Assembly (NCBI GenBank): GCA_910587485.1
Contig: CAJUKN010000001.1
Location: 103,783-167,782 of the forward strand
Length of the DNA stretch: 64,000 bases
Direction of reading: 5' to 3'
Source: an uncultured Lachnospira sp.
GTDB lineage: Bacteria > Bacillota > Clostridia > Lachnospirales > Lachnospiraceae
The position numbers were made by a program, and so were the translations under genes. The notes under the pieces were generated by a model, which was not told the origin of the DNA, did no database searches, and worked only from the letters and a program-made list of their open reading frames with translations. This document shows positions 17,837-26,710 of the stretch, one piece after another; the stretch's first letter is position 1; each line of letters begins with the position of its first letter.

Positions 17837-18358
17837 ATGGAAAATACGGAAGAAAAAGTGTGTCCTAATTGTGGTAAGAAATTATTTAGTTATAGTTCTT
17901 TTTGTGACATATGTGGAACAAAAATGAATGTAGATGTAAAAGATACTGAAACGATAGTAAAAATACCTACTTTTTGGGATAAGAATAAAAAGAAAATTAG
18001 TATTGCTATTGTAGCAGTAATTGGAATATTGGCAATGATATTTATTATAAATACAGTTCAAGCATTCAGTTTAAGGAAAGAACTAAAACGAGGTTGGTCA
18101 AGAACAGAAGGAAGCATTCGTTGTGTATTAGATTTTTCAGATGATGAAATTGAATATAAAGCTAAGATAAGTTATACATGGATGGATACAACACTTGATA
18201 TACTTGATTACAAAGTAGTTAGTGGTAATAAAATTAAAGTGAAGTATGGAAGTACATGGAGAACAATTACAATAGAATTTAATGATAGTAAAACGATGAT
18301 GACAGTTAAACCAGCACTCACAAGTGTTGAGGAGAAAGAATACTGGTTTACTTATTAA
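17837..18358 (+). CDS. Zinc-ribbon single-pass membrane protein
   Basis: A 173-residue protein. The N-terminus is a zinc ribbon with two CxxC pairs (CPNCGKK and CDICGTK, residues 9-27). A basic stretch precedes a single membrane helix (about 54-76). The C-terminal 95 residues are probably extracytoplasmic and beta-rich, with no recognised domain. This arrangement, ribbon inside and small domain outside, is common in uncharacterised Firmicute proteins. TAGGAGAATT precedes the ATG. It is monocistronic with a strong hairpin behind it. Confidence 0.8.
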   Translation: MENTEEKVCPNCGKKLFSYSSFCDICGTKMNVDVKDTETIVKIPTFWDKNKKKISIAIVAVIGILAMIFIINTVQAFSLRKELKRGWSRTEGSIRCVLDFSDDEIEYKAKISYTWMDTTLDILDYKVVSGNKIKVKYGSTWRTITIEFNDSKTMMTVKPALTSVEEKEYWFTY

Positions 18359-18400
18359 AAAAAGATAAAAAGACAGAGATAGAATAAAATATAGTTTTAT

Positions 18401-18438
18401 AATAACAGGCATCTGGAAAAATTCAGATGCCTGTTATT
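18401..18438 (+). terminator. Hairpin after the zinc-ribbon gene
   Basis: AATAACAGGCATCTG pairs perfectly with CAGATGCCTGTTATT around an 8-nt loop. The trailing T tract is short (TTATTTC). It probably terminates the zinc-ribbon gene. Confidence 0.7.
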
Positions 18439-18570
18439 TCTATGTAAAGGTGTAGTTAAAAACCAAATATATGGTTGGATTTTAACAAATAATGGTGTAT
18501 AATAACTCTGTTTGTAGAAATAAAGTATAGTTAAAATATAAGTGATATATGATTAACATTGGAGGATTGA

Positions 18571-19569
18571 ATGAGAAGAAAAAAAAGAAGAAGATGGGAT
18601 TTTATAGCAGTTTTATTGATAGCGATAATAGCATTAGGAATATTTGCATATATTAAGTTTTGGAACGGTAAATTTGTATATATTTCTACTGGATTTAAAG
18701 AAACTGAATTGTTTAAAGTAGATACAATGAAAGCAGATGTTATGGAAGCCAATTTATTGCTTTCTGATGCCAAAAAAGAATATGAAAAATTGTTTGGAAC
18801 GGGGATTTGGAATCAAAAAATTGAAGAGGTTACATTTAATGATTATATTAAGGAACAAGTAAAAGCAAAGCTTATTCGAGTGTATTGCATGAATTTGATG
18901 GCAGATGAAACAGGTGTTGCCTTATCTCGAAATGTAAAAGATAGTATTGAAGCTGCCACAGATGAATATTTTGCTTCCCTTAGTTTAGGTGTAATTGATA
19001 AATATAGAATAACAAAAGAAAAAGTAAAAAACATGTTTACATGTTTTGCTAAAGCTGCTGCACTTTATGATGATTGTACACAAGATTTTAAGGCAGAGAT
19101 TAGTTTAGATGATGCAAGAGTAATTACCATTCAATATATATGTGCCAATACTAAGGAAGAGATTGATGCAGCAAAAACTCGATTGGATAATAATGAGATT
19201 TTTTATGTAGTGGCAAAAGATGTAAATCAGGGTGAATATGAGCGAGAATGCCGCAAAGGTGAGCTTGATGAAGCATTTGAAAAAGTTGCTTATAACCTTA
19301 AAAGTGGTGAGGTGAGTGATATTGTTGAAGCTGGCGGAAAGTATTACATTATAAAATGCAATAGTGACAATGAGAAATCAAAAACAGAAGCGAATAAGAC
19401 AGCAATATTAGAAAAGAAGAAATTAGATTCATTTAATGAAATGTTTGAGCCTTATGAGGCGCAAAAATATATTTGTTTTAATCAAGAATTATGGGAACAA
19501 TGCAATGTGTCTGGTATGGTGATAATTGATAAAAGTTTTGAAGATATATTTAATTCTCATATAAAATAA
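18571..19569 (+). CDS. Membrane-anchored parvulin-like peptidyl-prolyl isomerase
   Basis: A 332-residue protein with a very basic start (MRRKKRRRW) and one membrane helix (about 12-30), so it is anchored with the rest outside. Residues 45-170 resemble the SurA/PrsA N-terminal helical chaperone region. Residues 180-270 look like a parvulin domain (ARVITIQYICANTKEEI, then LKSGEVSDIVEAGGKYYIIK). There is no lipobox, unlike PrsA. Inferred role: folding of exported proteins. GGAGGATTG precedes the ATG. The catalytic residues are not all identifiable, so it may be mainly a chaperone. Confidence 0.78.
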   Translation: MRRKKRRRWDFIAVLLIAIIALGIFAYIKFWNGKFVYISTGFKETELFKVDTMKADVMEANLLLSDAKKEYEKLFGTGIWNQKIEEVTFNDYIKEQVKAKLIRVYCMNLMADETGVALSRNVKDSIEAATDEYFASLSLGVIDKYRITKEKVKNMFTCFAKAAALYDDCTQDFKAEISLDDARVITIQYICANTKEEIDAAKTRLDNNEIFYVVAKDVNQGEYERECRKGELDEAFEKVAYNLKSGEVSDIVEAGGKYYIIKCNSDNEKSKTEANKTAILEKKKLDSFNEMFEPYEAQKYICFNQELWEQCNVSGMVIIDKSFEDIFNSHIK

Positions 19570-19614
19570 AGAGATAAGAAACTGTCGCATTAAAGACTAA
19601 ATATACAAGATATT

Positions 19615-19725
19615 GTTTAACTTCATCAAGGAAAAGTTTAACTTGCCTGTAAAAAAATGTTACAAAGTGACAATGAGGTTATGAATAAATAACAAAGCAG
19701 ATTGCGAATATCTGATTGATTATTA
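19615..19725 (+). repeat. Degenerate copy of the 125-bp dispersed repeat
   Basis: The left end (TTTAACTTCATCAAGGAAA) and right end (AGCAGATTGCGAATATCTG) match the ends of the repeat at 55953-56076 and 62638-62768; the middle has diverged. Nearby, CAAGTTTT and AAAACTTG form a further hairpin (about 19771-19795) before the topoisomerase gene. Confidence 0.5.
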
Positions 19726-19842
19726 TATGTTACAATATTTTGTGTCTGGTTTTCTTAATACGACATTCCTACAAGTTTTTTGCTGCGCAAAACTTGAGTT
19801 ACTAGCTGTTTTTTAAAATGAGTCGCAGCATGGAGGTTTACA

Positions 19843-21789
19843 ATGACAAAGAAAAGTTATGATGCAAATAGCATATCAATATTAGAAGGACTTGAAGCAG
19901 TGAGACTGCGTCCGGGAATGTATATTGGAAGTGTTGGTACTAAGGGATTGAATCATTTGATATACGAAATTGCAGATAATGCAGTAGATGAACATCTTGC
20001 AGGATATTGTTCTCAGATTAATGTTACGTTAAATGATGATGGAACAGCTACAATAAAAGATAATGGGCGAGGTATACCTGTAGGAATCCACCCAAAAGCC
20101 GGAATACCTGCTGTTGAAGTAGTGTTTACAATGCTTCATGCTGGCGGAAAATTTGGTGATGGAGGATATAAAATTTCAGGAGGACTTCACGGTGTGGGTG
20201 CCTCTGTTGTAAATGCTTTATCTGTATGGCTAGAAGTGGAAGTACATGTCGATGGACAAGTCTATTTTCAACGATATGAAAAAGGCAAGCCAATAGAGCA
20301 ATTAAAGCAGATTGGCACATGTAGAAAAAATGATACAGGTACAACGATAACATTTTTACCAGATGATGAAATATTTGAAAAAGTACGGTTTAAGGGGGAG
20401 TCTATCAAAAGTAGGCTCCATGAGACTGCCTATCTAAATCCTAATCTTACAATAGTATATGAAGATAAGCGCGTTGGCAGTGAAGAAAAAGTAACATATT
20501 GTGAGCCAGATGGAATTAAGGCTTATGTCAAGGAATTAAATAATGGGAAAGAAGTAATTAATGACCTTGTCTATTTTAAAAAGGTTGAAGATGGCATTGA
20601 GGTTGAGGTTGCTTTTCAGTATGTCAATGAATTTGAAGAGAATATTCTTGGATTTTGTAATAATATTTATACACAAGAGGGAGGCACGCATATTACAGGA
20701 TTTAAGACAAAGTTTACAATGATTATCAATCAATATGCAAGAGAGCTTGGCATATTAAAGGAAAAGGATAATAATTTTACAGGTTTAGATGTAAGAAATG
20801 GTATGACAGCTATTGTGGCTGTTAAGCATCCAGAACCACGATTTGAAGGGCAAACAAAGACAAAGCTTGATAATCCCGATGCAGGAACAGTAGTAAGTAT
20901 GATTACTGGAGATGAGGTTCAGTTGTATTTTGACCGAAATTTAGAGCAGCTTAAGGCAGTGATTGCTTGTGCTGAAAAATCGGCAAAGATACGAAAAGCG
21001 GAGGAGAAAGCAAAGACCAATCTTTTGGTCAAGCCTAAATTTTCCATTGATTCTAATGGTAAATTGGCAAACTGTGAAAGTAAAAATCCAGCAGAATGTG
21101 AAGTATTTATTGTGGAGGGAGATTCGGCAGGAGGCTCTGCAAAAACGGCTCGTAATAGAAGGACACAAGCTATTTTGCCAATAAGAGGAAAAATTTTAAA
21201 TGTAGAGAAAGCCTCTATTGATAAGGTTTTAGCAAATGCTGAAATTAAGACAATGATTAATTCATTTGGTTGTGGATTTTTAGAAGGCTATGGAAATGAT
21301 TTTGATATATCAAAACTGCGCTATGATAAGATTATTATTATGACGGATGCCGATGTAGATGGCGCACATATTGATACGCTTTTATTGACATTTTTCTATC
21401 GTTTTATGCCAGAGCTTATCAATCAAGGTCATGTATATATTGCAACGCCACCATTGTATAAGGCAGAGTTGAAAAAAACGGATAAAAGTAAAAAAGGCAG
21501 TAAAAAAGGAGATAGTCAATATCTTTATGATGATAAAGCATTGGAAAAATATAAAGCAAAACATGCAAGTGGCTCTTTTACATTACAGCGATATAAAGGT
21601 TTGGGTGAAATGGACCCTGAACAGTTATGGGAAACTACATTAAATCCAGAAACAAGAATATTAAAACAGGTAGAGATTGAAGATGCCAGAATGGCAACGG
21701 AGATTACATCAATGCTTATGGGTAGTGATGTTCCACCAAGAAGAGAATTTATATATGCACATGCCAGTGAGGCTGAAATTGATTCATAA
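19843..21789 (+). CDS. parE: Type IIA DNA topoisomerase subunit B (ParE/GyrB family)
   Basis: A 648-residue ATPase subunit. The GHKL ATP site has EIADNAVDEHLAGY, DNGRGIPVGIHPK and GGLHGVGASVVNALS. The transducer QTK loop is FEGQTKTKLDNP, and the TOPRIM metal site has FIVEGDSAGGSAKT and MTDADVDGAHIDTLL. The C-terminal PLYK and QRYKGLGEMDPEQLW motifs are standard. GGAGG precedes the ATG. It is followed after 101 bases by its A subunit. Whether the pair is topoisomerase IV or a second gyrase cannot be settled by subunit B alone; the A subunit lacks an obvious GyrA box, favouring topoisomerase IV. Confidence 0.9.
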   Translation: MTKKSYDANSISILEGLEAVRLRPGMYIGSVGTKGLNHLIYEIADNAVDEHLAGYCSQINVTLNDDGTATIKDNGRGIPVGIHPKAGIPAVEVVFTMLHAGGKFGDGGYKISGGLHGVGASVVNALSVWLEVEVHVDGQVYFQRYEKGKPIEQLKQIGTCRKNDTGTTITFLPDDEIFEKVRFKGESIKSRLHETAYLNPNLTIVYEDKRVGSEEKVTYCEPDGIKAYVKELNNGKEVINDLVYFKKVEDGIEVEVAFQYVNEFEENILGFCNNIYTQEGGTHITGFKTKFTMIINQYARELGILKEKDNNFTGLDVRNGMTAIVAVKHPEPRFEGQTKTKLDNPDAGTVVSMITGDEVQLYFDRNLEQLKAVIACAEKSAKIRKAEEKAKTNLLVKPKFSIDSNGKLANCESKNPAECEVFIVEGDSAGGSAKTARNRRTQAILPIRGKILNVEKASIDKVLANAEIKTMINSFGCGFLEGYGNDFDISKLRYDKIIIMTDADVDGAHIDTLLLTFFYRFMPELINQGHVYIATPPLYKAELKKTDKSKKGSKKGDSQYLYDDKALEKYKAKHASGSFTLQRYKGLGEMDPEQLWETTLNPETRILKQVEIEDARMATEITSMLMGSDVPPRREFIYAHASEAEIDS

Positions 21790-21804
21790 AATTTGATTAG
21801 TAAT

Positions 21805-21890
21805 TTTGTGATAGTGTGTTGTCGGACATAAAGTTACGAAATTTAAGGATTTTTTGTGCAAAAAACAGCATAGAAATGAGGATTAGAAGA
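21805..21890 (+). promoter_or_regulatory. Repeated pseudoknot-like leader before topoisomerase subunit A
   Basis: Arms TTTGTGAT (21805-21812) and GACATAAA (21825-21832) form the first hairpin with one mismatch and a 12-nt loop. Loop bases GTGTTGT can pair with ACAGCAT just before the shared tail AGAAATGAGGATT. The register within the loop is the same as in the nadA, nadC, pepD and M24 copies. Confidence 0.7.
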
Positions 21891-24203
21891 ATGGCAGAAA
21901 ATATAATAAAAACAGAATATTCAGAATTAATGCAAAAATCTTTTATTGATTATTCGATGAGTGTTATTACAGCAAGAGCGCTTCCTGATATAAGAGATGG
22001 ATTAAAACCTGTTCAGAGGCGTGTATTGTATGCAATGGACCAGCTTGGATTAAATTATGACAAACCTCATAGAAAATCGGCTCGTATTGTCGGTGATGCA
22101 ATGGGTAAATATCACCCACATGGTGATAGTTCAATATATGAAACATTAGTAGTGCTTTCTCAAGATTTTAAAAAAGGAATGGCACTTGTGGATGGGCATG
22201 GAAATTTTGGCTCTATTGAGGGTGATGGGGCTGCTGCTATGCGTTACACAGAAGCAAAGTTAAAAAAATTTACACAAGAAGTTTATCTTGCTGATTTGGA
22301 TAAAAATGTTGTTGATTTTGTTCCCAATTTTGATGAGACAGAAAAAGAACCTGAAGTGCTTCCTGTGAGAGTGCCTAATATATTGGTGAATGGTGCTGAT
22401 GGTATTGCTGTGGGTATGACAACCAATATTCCTACACACAATTTAGGTGAGGTTGTCGATGCAGTGTGTGCTTGTATGGATAATGAAGATATAACAACAA
22501 AAGAGTTGATGGAATATATACCCGGTCCGGACTTTCCAACAGGTGGCATTGTTATTAACAAATCAGAATTACTTGATATTTATGAACATGGTACAGGAAA
22601 GATTAAGATTCGTGGCAAAGTGGAGTTTGAGCAGGCGGCAAGACGTGCGGATAAGGACAAGCTTGTTATCACAGAAATTCCATATACAATGATAGGTGTT
22701 AATATTGGAAAATTTATATCTGATATTGTCGATTTGATTGAATCAAAAAAAATAACCGATGTTGTTGATGTGTCAAATGAATCCTCTAAAGAGGGAATAA
22801 GAATTGTATTGGAATTAAAGAAAAATGCAGATGTAGAAAATTTAAAAAATATTCTTTATAAAAAGACAAAGCTTGAAGATACATTTGGCGTCAATATGCT
22901 TGCGATTGTAGATAAAAGACCAAAAACGCTTGGAATTAAAAGTATTATTCAACACCATATTGATTTTCAATATGATTTGGCAACAAGAAAATATACAACG
23001 CTTCTTCAAAAAGAACTTGATAATAAAGAAATCAAAGAAGGATTGATAAGAGCCTGTGATATGATTGATTTGATTATTGAAATTTTAAGAGGAAGTACCA
23101 ATCTGAAGATGGCAAAGGAATGTTTGACCGATGGCGTTGTAGAAGGAATAAAATTTAAGACAGAAAAGTCAAAAAAACAGGCAATGAAGCTTGATTTTAC
23201 ACAAAGACAAGCAGCAGCAATCTTAGAAATGAGATTATATAAGTTGATTGGTCTTGAAATTCTTTCTCTTCAAAAAGAGTATGATGAATGCTTAAAAAAA
23301 ATTGCAGAGTACGAAAAAATCCTGAACAGCAAAAAAGCAATGGCAAAGGTTATTAAAGCTGATTTGCAAAAAATTAAAAAATCGTATGGCTTTGAGAGAA
23401 AAACAGTTATTGAAGATGGTAAGGCAGCAGTAGTGGTTGAAAAGGAAGTGCCAGCTACAGAAGTTATGTTTATTATGGACCGATTTGGTTATGCAAAGAC
23501 CATTGATATGGCGGCTTATGAGCGAAATAAAGAAGCCGTACACAATGAGTACAAACATATTTTTTCTTGTATGAATAATGATAAAATATGTATCTTTACA
23601 GATACAGGAATGTTTCATCAAATTAAAGTAAAAGATATTCCTTTTAGCACGAAATTTAGAGATAAAGGAACTCCAATTGATAATTTGGGAAATTTTAATA
23701 GCAGTGACGAGCAAATTATTTTTCTATGTGAGGCTGCAAGGATAAAAAATCAAAAATTATTATTTGTTACAAAATTGGGTATGATGAAAATTGTTCAAGC
23801 AGATGAATTTGATGTCGCAAAAAAAACGGTTACAGCCACCAAACTTACAGATGATGATAAATTGCTTGATGTACTGTTTACAGACGTCAAAGTTGAATGG
23901 CTTTCTAAATTTAACTATGATGGACAAATTGTGGAAGAGGAAGTAATAACAAGTGAACAAAATGTAATTTTGCAGACAACAAATGGTGTATTTTTAAAAT
24001 TTCCGCTTACAGAGATACCAATAAAGAAAAAAAGTGCTGTTGGGGTAAGAAGTATTAAACTAGGAAAAGATGATTATTTAGATGAAGTCTATCTTATTGC
24101 AAATGGAGATGCACTTTCGATGGATTATAAAGGAAAAATGGTTGATTTTGGAAAGATGAAAATGGCGCATAGAGATACGAAAGGAACGAAGTTGAGAGTG
24201 TAG
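21891..24203 (+). CDS. parC: Type IIA DNA topoisomerase subunit A (ParC/GyrA family)
   Basis: A 770-residue DNA breakage-reunion subunit starting MAENIIKTEYSEL. An in-frame ATG at 21816 only translates the leader element, so the ATG behind GAGG was chosen. The catalytic tyrosine is Tyr119 in AAAMRYTEAKL. The quinolone-determining region reads HPHGDSSIYE with Ser80 and Glu84, the sensitive configuration. From about residue 500 a beta-pinwheel C-terminal domain follows, without the QRRGGxG GyrA box. This fits topoisomerase IV (decatenation) better than gyrase. It is presumably co-transcribed with subunit B. Confidence 0.9.
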   Translation: MAENIIKTEYSELMQKSFIDYSMSVITARALPDIRDGLKPVQRRVLYAMDQLGLNYDKPHRKSARIVGDAMGKYHPHGDSSIYETLVVLSQDFKKGMALVDGHGNFGSIEGDGAAAMRYTEAKLKKFTQEVYLADLDKNVVDFVPNFDETEKEPEVLPVRVPNILVNGADGIAVGMTTNIPTHNLGEVVDAVCACMDNEDITTKELMEYIPGPDFPTGGIVINKSELLDIYEHGTGKIKIRGKVEFEQAARRADKDKLVITEIPYTMIGVNIGKFISDIVDLIESKKITDVVDVSNESSKEGIRIVLELKKNADVENLKNILYKKTKLEDTFGVNMLAIVDKRPKTLGIKSIIQHHIDFQYDLATRKYTTLLQKELDNKEIKEGLIRACDMIDLIIEILRGSTNLKMAKECLTDGVVEGIKFKTEKSKKQAMKLDFTQRQAAAILEMRLYKLIGLEILSLQKEYDECLKKIAEYEKILNSKKAMAKVIKADLQKIKKSYGFERKTVIEDGKAAVVVEKEVPATEVMFIMDRFGYAKTIDMAAYERNKEAVHNEYKHIFSCMNNDKICIFTDTGMFHQIKVKDIPFSTKFRDKGTPIDNLGNFNSSDEQIIFLCEAARIKNQKLLFVTKLGMMKIVQADEFDVAKKTVTATKLTDDDKLLDVLFTDVKVEWLSKFNYDGQIVEEEVITSEQNVILQTTNGVFLKFPLTEIPIKKKSAVGVRSIKLGKDDYLDEVYLIANGDALSMDYKGKMVDFGKMKMAHRDTKGTKLRV

Positions 24204-24225
24204 TTAAATAAAGTTTAACTAGCAA

Positions 24226-24307
24226 TTTATATCTGTGCGTTGCTTGACATAAACTTGTAAGAATGGTTTATTCTTTGTGCAAAAACAGCGCAGAAATGGG
24301 GATTTAT
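24226..24307 (+). promoter_or_regulatory. Repeated pseudoknot-like leader before the M24 peptidase
   Basis: TTTATATC (24226-24233) and GACATAAA (24246-24253) form a hairpin around the 12-nt loop TGTGCGTTGCTT. The last nine loop bases pair, with one mismatch and one wobble, to AAACAGCGC (24282-24290). That segment is followed by AGAAATGGGGATT, which supplies the Shine-Dalgarno. Confidence 0.75.
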
Positions 24308-24997
24308 ATGGATTATTCAGAAGTTCAAAACATTGCAAAACAGACGATGAATTATATAAAAAAGAGTATCAAATCAGGAATGAATCTAATGGATATTCGT
24401 CAAAAATGTGAAGAAAAGATGATTGAATTAGGTGCGGATTCGTTTTGGTATTGGGATATTGGGGCATTTTGTTTTTCTGGTGATGAAACAGCTATTTCCG
24501 TATCTGGCAAAAAATATCAGACATCAAATAAAATTATTCAAGATAATGATATTATTACAATTGATTTAAGTCCCCAAAATAATAATATATGGGGTGACTT
24601 TGCAAGAACGATTATTGTAGAGAATAGACAAGTTATAGATGATATAGAAGCTATCAGTAATGTTGATTGGAAACATGGCTTACAAATGCAGGAAAAATTG
24701 CATTTGGAAATGAAACAGTTTGTAACATTAAATACTACATTTGAAGAATTATATTTTTATATTAATGATTTTATTGTTCAAAATAGTTATATCAATCTTG
24801 ATTTTCTTGGAAATTTGGGACATTCTATTGTTAAGGACAAGGCTGACCGAATTTATATTGAAAAAGGCAATCATGCCAAACTTTCTGATGTGGCATTGTT
24901 TACTTTTGAACCGCATATTGGTGTTGAAAATTGTGTTTTTGGATATAAGAAGGAAAATATTTATTATTTTAAAGAGGGAAGGCTTATAGAATTGTAA
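24308..24997 (+). CDS. M24-family metallopeptidase (aminopeptidase P/methionine aminopeptidase fold)
   Basis: A 229-residue protein starting MDYSEVQN. Longer in-frame starts only read through the leader element. The M24 pita-bread motifs are visible: first metal Asp in IIQDNDIITIDLSPQ, second in NIWGDFARTIIVE, the His in LGNLGHSIV and a Glu in FTFEPHIGVE. It is shorter than prolidases and lacks their N-terminal domain. Likely substrate: short peptides or N-terminal residues. The final catalytic Glu near the C-terminus is less clear. It follows the topoisomerase genes but has its own leader. Confidence 0.82.
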   Translation: MDYSEVQNIAKQTMNYIKKSIKSGMNLMDIRQKCEEKMIELGADSFWYWDIGAFCFSGDETAISVSGKKYQTSNKIIQDNDIITIDLSPQNNNIWGDFARTIIVENRQVIDDIEAISNVDWKHGLQMQEKLHLEMKQFVTLNTTFEELYFYINDFIVQNSYINLDFLGNLGHSIVKDKADRIYIEKGNHAKLSDVALFTFEPHIGVENCVFGYKKENIYYFKEGRLIEL

Positions 24998-25057
24998 GAG
25001 AAATTAAAAATAAATTTAATATAACAATATTTTAAGAAATCAGAGCTATTAATTGCA

Positions 25058-25354
25058 ATGATGAGCGTTTTGGCACCAAAGTCAAAAGCAGATTTGGCAT
25101 TTATTATGTACTCTTTGTCATGGTTTGCAACTAATAAAGTAGTTGCTATTGAAGCAGAAATAAACGTTTTATATAAGGAAAATGAAAAAACGATTATTGG
25201 ACAATATATAATTTTTTCTAAAGTATATAATGAACAAAGGAAACAATATGGAAATACAAGACAGGCAGTAACAGAAATAATCCGTATCTGTAAAGATAGA
25301 AATGTACTAAAAGAGTATCTCGAGAGCAAAGAGCAGGAGGATTACTTAACTTAA
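25058..25354 (+). pseudogene. C-terminal fragment of an Rpn-family nuclease/putative transposase
   Basis: The last 65 codons (IGQYIIFSKVYNEQRKQYG, AVTEIIRICKDRNVLKEYL) match the C-terminal tail of Rpn/PD-(D/E)XK putative transposases. The catalytic N-terminal two-thirds is missing, and the first 30 codons do not match the family. There is no good ribosome binding site. The final residues are probably fused to the border of the adjacent island. Read as a relic marking the insertion boundary. Confidence 0.55.
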
Positions 25355-25413
25355 AGATAGTATATACATACAGCCTGCTGATACATTGCTTGCAGATACC
25401 CCGCAGAAACTAA

Positions 25414-25710
25414 ACCATAGAAGAAGAACCGACGATAGGAATTTGGGGACAACGGAATCTGGACTATCTGAAGCATTACCGCAGGGTTACATACACTAAT
25501 CTTTTAACAAGCGGCAAACTTAACGCCTATCTTGCCGACATTGACAGGCAGGCGCAGGAACGCTTTGAAAGGCTCATTGAGGGCATGAAACAGGCACAGG
25601 GCATAACGGAACAGCTAAAGGAAGAAAACACTTTAGAATGGACAGGACGGCTAGGGAACATAAGGGTTTGCACAAGGGAGATTGTGAACGAGGAAATCGT
25701 TTTCGCATAG
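25414..25710 (+). pseudogene. tnpV: tnpV relic of a conjugative or mobilizable transposon
   Basis: The frame is open from 25414 to a stop at 25710 and reads GIWGQRNLDYLKHYRRVTY, then LLTSGKLNAYLADIDRQAQ and REIVNEEIVFA at the end. This matches the TnpV protein of Tn4451-like and related Clostridial elements. The N-terminal 30 or so residues and start codon are lost, with apparent continuation in another frame. Base composition is clearly richer in G/C than the flanking chromosome. It marks the left side of the imported island. Confidence 0.7.
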
Positions 25711-25716
25711 GTAGTC

Positions 25717-25749
25717 AGTGGCAGAGAATAAAAGCTCTGTCACTTTTCT
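25717..25749 (+). terminator. Terminator after tnpV
   Basis: GTGGCAGAG pairs with CTCTGTCAC around an 8-nt loop and is followed by TTTTCTTTT. It isolates the regulatory genes downstream from tnpV. Confidence 0.75.
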
Positions 25750-25774
25750 TTTCGGAAAGTTCATATTTGAGTGA

Positions 25775-25803
25775 TTGATATAATTCGTTTAAACGGCTAT
25801 AAT
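25775..25803 (+). promoter_or_regulatory. Promoter of the island two-component operon
   Basis: TTGATA (25775-25780) and TATAAT (25798-25803) are 17 nt apart. A palindrome CGTTTAAACG lies in the spacer and could be an operator, perhaps for the HTH protein encoded next. Confidence 0.7.
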
Positions 25804-25833
25804 GTATATACAGTACACAGCAGGAGGTAAAAA

Positions 25834-26019
25834 ATGTTTGAATATATGACTGCACAGGAAGCCGCAGAAAAATGGAATGTATCACTTCGGTGGGTACAAC
25901 GGTTATGTAAGGAAAACCGTATTGATGGCGCGATGAATATCAACCGTGTATGGCTTATTCCCAAAGTGGCAAAAAAGCCTGTTGATAAACGGAGAAAGGT
26001 AACGAATTATGAAGAATAG
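25834..26019 (+). CDS. Small excisionase/MerR-like HTH protein
   Basis: A 61-residue protein behind AGGAGG. It is almost entirely one helix-turn-helix of the MerR/excisionase type: MTAQEAAEKWNVSLRWVQRL then a wing ending RVWLIPKVA, with a basic tail. The stop overlaps the response regulator start by 11 bases, so it is the first gene of that operon. Similar proteins precede two-component systems on Clostridial mobile elements; direct autoregulation is a reasonable inference. Confidence 0.8.
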   Translation: MFEYMTAQEAAEKWNVSLRWVQRLCKENRIDGAMNINRVWLIPKVAKKPVDKRRKVTNYEE

Positions 26020-26710
26020 AATTTTATTATTAGAAGATGATGTAAGTTTGATAGACGGACTGCAATATTCGTTAAAGAAAAATGGCTTTGATGTCGATTT
26101 TGTCCGTTCTGTGCAGGAAACCTTGACTTATTTACCAGAGATAGAAAAATACGATATGCTCATTCTTGATGTCACATTGCCAGACGGAACAGGTTTTGAG
26201 ATATGTGAAAAGGTGCGAAAGAACGGAAGCCAGATACCGATTATTTTTCTGACAGCTTCCGATGAAGAAGTCAGCATTATCCGTGGTCTGGATTGCGGCG
26301 GTGATGACTACATAACAAAGCCGTTTAAGTTGGGCGAGCTATGTTCACGCATCCGAGCATTGCTACGGCGGGCAGGATTGTCAAATCAAGGGACAGGAAC
26401 AGTTATGGAATGTGGCGATATTAAGATAGACCTTTTAGGCAGCCGTGTCTTGTTAAAGGGAAAGACATTAGAGCTTACAGCCGCAGAATACCGTTTAATA
26501 TGCCTGTTGGTAAAGAATGCAAACCGTATCATAACAAGAGATATTATTTTAGACGAGCTATGGGACAGCACAGGAGATTATGTAGACAACAACACCCTTT
26601 CCGTCTATGTGCGGCGGCTGCGTGAAAAAGTAGAAACAGACCCATCACATCCAGAGCATTTATTGACAGTCCGAGGATTTGGCTATCAGTGGAAAGAGGT
26701 GGACGAATGA
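26009..26710 (+). CDS. OmpR-family response regulator of the island
   Basis: A 233-residue regulator with a receiver domain (LLEDD near the start, phosphoacceptor Asp in MLILDVTLPDG, Thr in IIFLTAS, Lys in YITKPF) and a winged-helix output domain (ELTAAEYRLICLLVKNANR, then TLSVYVRRLREKVE). It overlaps the kinase start by ATGA. A duplicated TTGTAAG-containing site in front of the ABC transporter (27932-27960) and again at 31111-31140 is the probable target. Context and order resemble the antimicrobial-peptide-sensing systems that control dedicated ABC exporters. Confidence 0.93.
   Translation: MKNRILLLEDDVSLIDGLQYSLKKNGFDVDFVRSVQETLTYLPEIEKYDMLILDVTLPDGTGFEICEKVRKNGSQIPIIFLTASDEEVSIIRGLDCGGDDYITKPFKLGELCSRIRALLRRAGLSNQGTGTVMECGDIKIDLLGSRVLLKGKTLELTAAEYRLICLLVKNANRIITRDIILDELWDSTGDYVDNNTLSVYVRRLREKVETDPSHPEHLLTVRGFGYQWKEVDE

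Noticed and set aside
24263..24307. Upstream starts of the M24, pepD, nadA, nadB, topoisomerase A and SUKH-like genes
   Set aside because: In each case the extra codons translate the leader element (CKNSAEMG, TKSNAEMG, QKQCRNEE and similar), showing a shared non-coding origin.
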